A DNA stretch of 16,210 nt from Chloroflexota bacterium (GTDB taxonomy: Bacteria > Chloroflexota > UBA5177 > JANWHV01). A model generated the notes under the pieces. That model made no database searches and was not told where the DNA came from. It saw nothing but the letters and a program-made list of their open reading frames with translations. Made by a program: the position numbers and the translations under genes. Location: NCBI GenBank assembly GCA_025924845.1, contig JAICHN010000066.1, positions 1-16,210 of the forward strand. The letters run 5' to 3'. Below, in pieces: positions 11,951-16,210 of this stretch (position 1 is the stretch's first letter; each line of letters begins with the position of its first letter).

Positions 11951-13556
11951 CGTCCTCGCAACCTCCCCGCGAGGTCGGTCCTTGAGTGTGGCTGCCCTGG
12001 GGCGGCGGCACCGGCAGCGCAATGTGCTGCTGGTCGTTTCGGTTGTCCTGGTTACGCTTGCTCTGGCGTGGCTGGTCACGATCGTGCCCGATGCGCTTAT
12101 GGTGGGTTTACCGGCGATCATCCTGGTCCCGGCTTTAGTAGTCTGGCTTTGGCGGGCGCCCGTGCGCGGCGTATACGTGCTGTTCGCGGCCGCGGTCGTT
12201 CAGGAGACGGCGTATCCCGCCACGATCTATCCGGACGACATTGGGGCGCACATCCCTTTCTTTCAGGATTTCGCTACCTGGACACACATCAAGGGCCTCT
12301 CGTTCACCATGGCCGAACTCTTTATGCTGCTGGTGGTGCTCATCTGGCTGATCAAGGGAGTTGGCCACCGTACCTTGCGCTTTGAACGCGGATCCCTCTT
12401 CTTGCCCCTCGGCCTCTACGGCTGCATGATTCTGTTTGCCGAATTGCATGGCTTGTCAAGCGGCGGCGACTTTCGCATCTCTCTCTGGGAAATCCGCTCC
12501 CAGGCCTATATGGTCATCGCCTATGTACTGGCCTGCAATCTGATCGACAAGCGCCGGGCTGTTGACTTTCTATTGTGGTGTCTCATTCTGGGAGCAGGGA
12601 TCAAAGGGGTCCAGGGTACCTGGCGTCTCTACGTTTCCTTGCATGGCAATGTCCACAGCGTGGAATCACTCTTCTCCCACGAACAGTCGTTTTATTTTAG
12701 CGCGTTTTTATGTTACCTCCCACTCAGTTTCTTCTACGGCGCTTCGTCCCGCCTCAAAGCAGTCATGATCGGCTTTCTGCCGTTCGTACTCATTTCCAGC
12801 CTGGCGAATCAGCGCCGTGCCGCCATCCTCGCGCTCTGTGTTGCCCTCATTGTAATCTTGATCGTCACCACGATAGCGCAGCCGGCGTACCGGCGCGTTT
12901 TGGTATGCATCTTTATCGGCCTCGCTCTCATCCTACCCCCATACTACGCCTACTATTCGACGAAAGGCGGCCTCCTTTCCGAACCGGCGAGAGCCATTGC
13001 GTCCTCCTTCAATCCCGATCCCCGCGATGCCGCATCCGATCTGTATCGAACCAACGAGGATAAAGACATTCTGGCCACGATGCGGACCAGTCCGATTTAC
13101 GGTTACGGATTCGGTAAACCGATGTACACGCCGTATCCGCTGGCTGATATCAGCAGTATCTACGTCTTCTGGAATATCATGCCCCACAACAGCATTTTGT
13201 GGATATGGATGCGTTTGGGCACCGTTGGTTACCTATTTTTCTGGTTGCTTATCGGCTCCGCCCTCATGCAGGCGACCGTCCTGACTATTCGCTTGCGTGA
13301 CCCCCGGCTCAAAAGTATTGCTCTGTTGATCCTCGCCCTCATTCTGCAGGAGGTGGTGCTTGGCTACCTGGACCTCCAGTGGAGCAACTACCGCAACCTG
13401 ATCACCATGGGTGTGGCCTTTGCTCTCCTCGGTAAGCTGAGCCTCTTTGACCTTCCCGGCCCGCCCGATGAGCGACCAGGCACCAAGCAACGGCCGAGTC
13501 CCTACGCCTGGGCGATGGCCGCGGTCGGCGGGCAGTCTCGACGAGGCAGACCATGA
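11931..13556 (+). CDS. Wzy/WaaL-like polysaccharide polymerase or O-antigen ligase
   Basis: A 541-residue polytopic membrane protein with about eleven to twelve hydrophobic segments. The family signature is in the second half: NQRRAAILALCVAL (cf. S.RG..L in Wzy_C), a large extracytoplasmic loop (about 340-415), then SPIYGYGFG and MPHNSILWIWMRLGTVGYL with H419-N420, the typical G.G.......HN..L....E/R.G..G pattern. It would join lipid-linked repeat units into polymer, or ligate the polymer to an acceptor. In a Wzz-containing operon the polymerase role is more likely. A cytoplasmic Pro/Arg-rich tail of about 40 residues ends the protein. The ATG at 11931 overlaps the microprotein gene; ribosome binding is weak and probably coupled. 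Its stop overlaps the GT4 start (ATGA). Confidence 0.85.
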   Translation: MLTTTADVLATSPRGRSLSVAALGRRHRQRNVLLVVSVVLVTLALAWLVTIVPDALMVGLPAIILVPALVVWLWRAPVRGVYVLFAAAVVQETAYPATIYPDDIGAHIPFFQDFATWTHIKGLSFTMAELFMLLVVLIWLIKGVGHRTLRFERGSLFLPLGLYGCMILFAELHGLSSGGDFRISLWEIRSQAYMVIAYVLACNLIDKRRAVDFLLWCLILGAGIKGVQGTWRLYVSLHGNVHSVESLFSHEQSFYFSAFLCYLPLSFFYGASSRLKAVMIGFLPFVLISSLANQRRAAILALCVALIVILIVTTIAQPAYRRVLVCIFIGLALILPPYYAYYSTKGGLLSEPARAIASSFNPDPRDAASDLYRTNEDKDILATMRTSPIYGYGFGKPMYTPYPLADISSIYVFWNIMPHNSILWIWMRLGTVGYLFFWLLIGSALMQATVLTIRLRDPRLKSIALLILALILQEVVLGYLDLQWSNYRNLITMGVAFALLGKLSLFDLPGPPDERPGTKQRPSPYAWAMAAVGGQSRRGRP

Positions 13557-14662
13557 ACGCGGCTCCGCGGTGCACCTTTATCATGGAACAGACACTTGGC
13601 CACGTCACCCACTACCTGAATATGCGGTCGGCCATCGATTCCGATTCTTCGGTCCGCGCCACCTGGCTCCCCCTCACCTTTCCTCCTCAGGGGTGGGTCG
13701 AAACGCTGCCGGTGGTGCGTCGCAATTGGTCCGCGCGGGCGAGTCTAAGGACGCGTCGGATGCTTGGACGTGGGCACGTCGCATCGAGCTGTCGCGCGTT
13801 GTTCTTCCACACGCAGGTCACCACGCTTTTGAGTACCGGCCTGGTGCGTCGCGTGCCGAGCGTGATCTCACTTGATGCCACGCCGCTGAACTACGACGCG
13901 GTGGGCATAGGGTATGGTCATCAGGCGCGGAGTCCTCGGGTCGAAAAGCTGAAGCTCATGCTCTACAAACGGCCGCTGGTGGCCGCGGGCGCGGTGGTCA
14001 CCTGGAGTGCTTGGGCGCGGCATTCACTGATTGAGGATTATGGGATCGCGGCGGAAAAAATTACGGTGATCGCTCCGGGGGTGCCCCTGGCACAGTGGCC
14101 GGAGCCTGCAACGCGCTCGAATGCGGGGGCGCTGCGTGTCCTTTTCGTAGGCGCCGATTTCGACCGAAAGGGAGGGGAGGATCTCTTGCTGGCCGCTGCC
14201 CAACTGCCATGGCCGGTCGAATTGCATTTGGTGACGAAGGCTCCCATTGCGGAGCGGCCGGGGGTGCGCGTGTACCGGGATCTGGGCCCGAATAGCGAAC
14301 TGCTCAAGCAACTCTATGCCAGGGCCGATCTGTTTGTGCTGCCTACCCTGGCCGATTGCTTTCCTCTGGTTATTCAAGAAGCCATGGCCGCTGGCCTCCC
14401 CGTCATTGCTACGGACGTGGGGGCGATCGGTCAGGCGGTAATCCCCGGCCGTACCGGGCAATTGGTCCCACCCCGCAACCCGCGCGCCCTGGCCCACGCC
14501 ATCGCGGCGCTGCAAGAAGATGCGACGCAACGCAACGCCATGGGCCGGGAGGCACGATTGGTGGCGGAGCAACGTTTCGATAGCCGGGCGAACGCCGGAC
14601 GGATCGTGGACCTCATGCACGGCCTGATTGAGGCGCGGCCTCGCCAAGCCGACCATTCCTGA
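13553..14662 (+). CDS. GT4-family (GT-B) glycosyltransferase
   Basis: A 369-residue cytoplasmic or membrane-associated transferase. The C-terminal Rossmann half begins about residue 190 with LRVLFVGADFDRKGGEDLL and contains LYARADLFVLPTLADCFPL followed by VIQEAMAAGLPVIATDVG, the GT4 donor-binding signature. The usual E-x7-E is D268-x7-E276, an accepted variant. GRTGQLVPPRNPRALAHAI closes the domain as in many GT4 enzymes. The N-terminal half is less conserved and should bind the acceptor. The enzyme would add a sugar from a nucleotide donor to the growing lipid-linked repeat unit. The donor cannot be inferred. The start overlaps the polymerase stop by four bases and its stop overlaps the next start by one base. 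Confidence 0.88.
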   Translation: MNAAPRCTFIMEQTLGHVTHYLNMRSAIDSDSSVRATWLPLTFPPQGWVETLPVVRRNWSARASLRTRRMLGRGHVASSCRALFFHTQVTTLLSTGLVRRVPSVISLDATPLNYDAVGIGYGHQARSPRVEKLKLMLYKRPLVAAGAVVTWSAWARHSLIEDYGIAAEKITVIAPGVPLAQWPEPATRSNAGALRVLFVGADFDRKGGEDLLLAAAQLPWPVELHLVTKAPIAERPGVRVYRDLGPNSELLKQLYARADLFVLPTLADCFPLVIQEAMAAGLPVIATDVGAIGQAVIPGRTGQLVPPRNPRALAHAIAALQEDATQRNAMGREARLVAEQRFDSRANAGRIVDLMHGLIEARPRQADHS

Positions 14663-15711
14663 TGGAGACTACGGCTGAGCACTGGGCAGATTCATTACCG
14701 TGCCGGAACTCGATCCCACTGGCCAGCGTGGTCATGCCGACCCACGGCAGGCGTAGCTCACTCACACGGGTGCTCGGCACTCTGGCCCAGCAGCGGCCTG
14801 ACGCAGGCAACTTCGAGGTGATCGTGGTCTGTGACGGCGATGTCGATGGCTCGGCCGATGCATGCCGCAGGCTGGCGCCTTCGTTGCCCTTCAGACTGCG
14901 CATCCTGGAACAGGACAACGGTGGCCCCGCGGCAGCCCGTAATCGAGGGATTGACGCGGCGATTGGAGAGCTTATCATTTTTCTGGATGATGACGTCTTG
15001 CCTGACCCCGCGTTTGTGGCCACGCATCTCGCGGCCCACGCCGGGCGAACCCATCTGGCGTCGATTGGCCCTCTCCTGCAGCCCGCCGATTATCCGCTCT
15101 CTCTCTGGGGCGCGTGGGAGCAACGCATGCTTGGCCGCCAATATAGCGAGATAACGGCGGGCCGTTGGGAGGCGACGTATCGCCAGTTTTACACGGGAAA
15201 CGCGGCGGTGCGCAAGCAGGACATCCTGGACGCCGGAGGGTTTGACCCCACTTTCAAGCGCGCCGAGGATATAGAACTTGCCCTACGTCTGCGTGAACGG
15301 GGGACGGAGTTCGTCTTTCTCCCCAAGGCACGCGGCCTGCACTACGTGCAGCGGCCTTTTGAGGCATGGTTGCGCGTGCCCGCCGCGTATGGCGCCGCCG
15401 ATGCAGCCATGGCCGCCGGCGGGCGTCCCTGGATTCTGGCGGGCGCCGCACGGGAGTTCCGGTATCGGCGGCGTGCGGTGCGCGTGTGTACCATGCTGTG
15501 CGCGGGCCGTGCCGCCACGCGATCGGTAATCTCCGGTTTGGGGTCGCTTGTGCGCCTGGCTGATCGCGCGCATGTGCGCGTGCTCGGCGATCCGCTCTGC
15601 AGCCTCATATTCAACCTCGAATATTACAGCGGCTTGGCTGAGGCCCTGGGCGGTCGTGGCTTGCTGCTGCGGCTTTTGCGTGAAGAGGGCTCATTTCTTC
15701 CGCAAAGCTGA
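14662..15711 (+). CDS. GT2-family (GT-A) glycosyltransferase
   Basis: A 349-residue inverting transferase. The N-terminus has the nucleotide-binding strand IPLASVVMPTHGRRSSLTRV, then VIVVCDGDVDGS, NGGPAAARNRGID and the metal-binding LDDDVLPDP (D109-D111). The acceptor side has GNAAVRKQDILDAGGFDPTF and RAEDIELALRLRERG (E202-D203, the likely catalytic-base region). The last third (about 245-349) is basic and partly hydrophobic and may contact the membrane. It would extend the repeat unit made with the GT4 enzyme. The ATG overlaps the preceding TGA by one base (TGATG), the tightest coupling in the operon. No further gene follows closely, so the operon probably ends here. Confidence 0.9.
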   Translation: METTAEHWADSLPCRNSIPLASVVMPTHGRRSSLTRVLGTLAQQRPDAGNFEVIVVCDGDVDGSADACRRLAPSLPFRLRILEQDNGGPAAARNRGIDAAIGELIIFLDDDVLPDPAFVATHLAAHAGRTHLASIGPLLQPADYPLSLWGAWEQRMLGRQYSEITAGRWEATYRQFYTGNAAVRKQDILDAGGFDPTFKRAEDIELALRLRERGTEFVFLPKARGLHYVQRPFEAWLRVPAAYGAADAAMAAGGRPWILAGAAREFRYRRRAVRVCTMLCAGRAATRSVISGLGSLVRLADRAHVRVLGDPLCSLIFNLEYYSGLAEALGGRGLLLRLLREEGSFLPQS

Positions 15712-15864
15712 GTGTCCAACGCCATTCCACGGCGCCGCGCCCGCCCATTTTCCCATTTCGGGCAAGGTTGCATGATGGGTGAATAGCGGGCAATTTCGCG
15801 CGCGGCAGTCGAGCAAGCGACCAGATCGTTGAAGCCGGTGGACAAATTCTGGTATCGTAGCGAC

Positions 15865-15893
15865 TTGCCCCGATTACGTTACTTCCATACAGT
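15865..15893 (+). promoter_or_regulatory. Possible promoter of the last small gene
   Basis: TTGCCC (15865-15870) and TACAGT (15888-15893) are 17 bases apart, each with four of six consensus matches. Transcription would start near 15900, about 34 bases before the ATG at 15934. The region 15712-15864 shows no gene and no clear terminator for the operon. Confidence 0.3.
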
Positions 15894-15933
15894 GGGGTCT
15901 AAGGCAGAAGCGTTTCTGTAGGGAGAGAAGTAG

Positions 15934-16167
15934 ATGGCAAGAGCAGCGATGGCGACGCGGCGATACGAACTGGGCACCCAGGATCAGGATCAACTGATGT
16001 TGGCGACACAAGCCTATTTCGAGGCGCTTCCCCTGCTGCATCAAGAGCTTATCGCTGAGTTATCGGCACAGCGTGAAGAAGGTCCGGTGGGCCTCCTCGG
16101 CAAAGCGATCGCCGACGGCCTTGAGCGTATAGTCCTCGAGGTCAAAAAGACGTCATCAGCCAGCTAA
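15934..16167 (+). CDS. Small helical protein of unknown function
   Basis: A 77-residue protein with a good ribosome binding site (GGGAGAG, six bases before the ATG). After a short basic start (MARAAMATRRYELG) it is mostly predicted helix: an acidic amphipathic stretch (DQDQLMLATQAYFEALPLLH then QELIAELSAQREEG), a Gly turn and a second helix (KAIADGLERIVLEVKKT). There is no signal peptide, Cys or membrane segment. It does not resemble a family I know; the size and charge pattern would suit a small adaptor or regulatory partner. It is separated from the polysaccharide operon by 222 bases and has its own possible promoter. Confidence 0.65.
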   Translation: MARAAMATRRYELGTQDQDQLMLATQAYFEALPLLHQELIAELSAQREEGPVGLLGKAIADGLERIVLEVKKTSSAS

Positions 16168-16210
16168 GCCGAGGGCAAACAACCGAGCATTCTCCGCGCT
16201 TGGGGGGCAC

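Overview
The window looks like a stretch of chromosome from a GC-rich bacterium, most likely a member of the Chloroflexota. The main clue is the long Thr/Pro/Ala linkers (NTPVPPTATPVPP type) in two secreted enzymes, which are very common in that phylum. The split Wzz-like protein plus separate cytoplasmic ATPase, and winged-helix regulators with GTG/TTG starts, fit but do not prove it. No rRNA, tRNA, CRISPR array, integrase or transposase was seen.

Left part (1-2355, all on the minus strand) is regulatory. It holds the N-terminus of a LuxR-type helix-turn-helix protein cut by the window edge, a small LexA-like winged-helix protein, a stand-alone receiver domain, and an OmpR-family regulator. 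In the last of these the phosphate-accepting Asp is replaced by Asn and the switch Thr by Ile, so it should not signal by ordinary phosphorylation.

Middle part (2766-9410) holds two large secreted proteins on the minus strand. One is a conserved extracellular protein of unknown activity. The other is a GH51-like clan GH-A glycosidase with both catalytic Glu residues. Both carry a Thr/Pro linker and the same kind of C-terminal beta-rich module, once in the first and twice in the second. The glycosidase gene is followed after 20 bp by a gene for a polytopic membrane protein with 4Fe-4S-type cysteines. Between the two units, on the plus strand, lie a left-handed beta-helix sugar acyltransferase and a possible small gene.

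Right part (9786-15711, plus strand) is a compact exopolysaccharide operon: Wzz-like chain-length protein, CpsD/Wzc-like ATPase with Arg in place of the Walker A Lys, a 44-residue two-helix membrane microprotein, a Wzy/WaaL-like polymerase or ligase, a GT4 glycosyltransferase and a GT2 glycosyltransferase. The genes overlap or nearly touch, so they are probably translated together. No initiating sugar-phosphate transferase and no flippase are seen here. A small unknown gene closes the window.

The working picture is a locus that makes, exports and remodels an extracellular polysaccharide: acyltransferase and glycosyltransferases build it, the Wzz/ATPase/Wzy set polymerises it, the secreted enzymes trim or bind it, and the regulators to the left may control it. 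The acyltransferase gene and the polysaccharide operon are preceded by nearly identical 12-base extended -10 promoter elements, which supports common control. Co-regulation and the shared substrate are inference.
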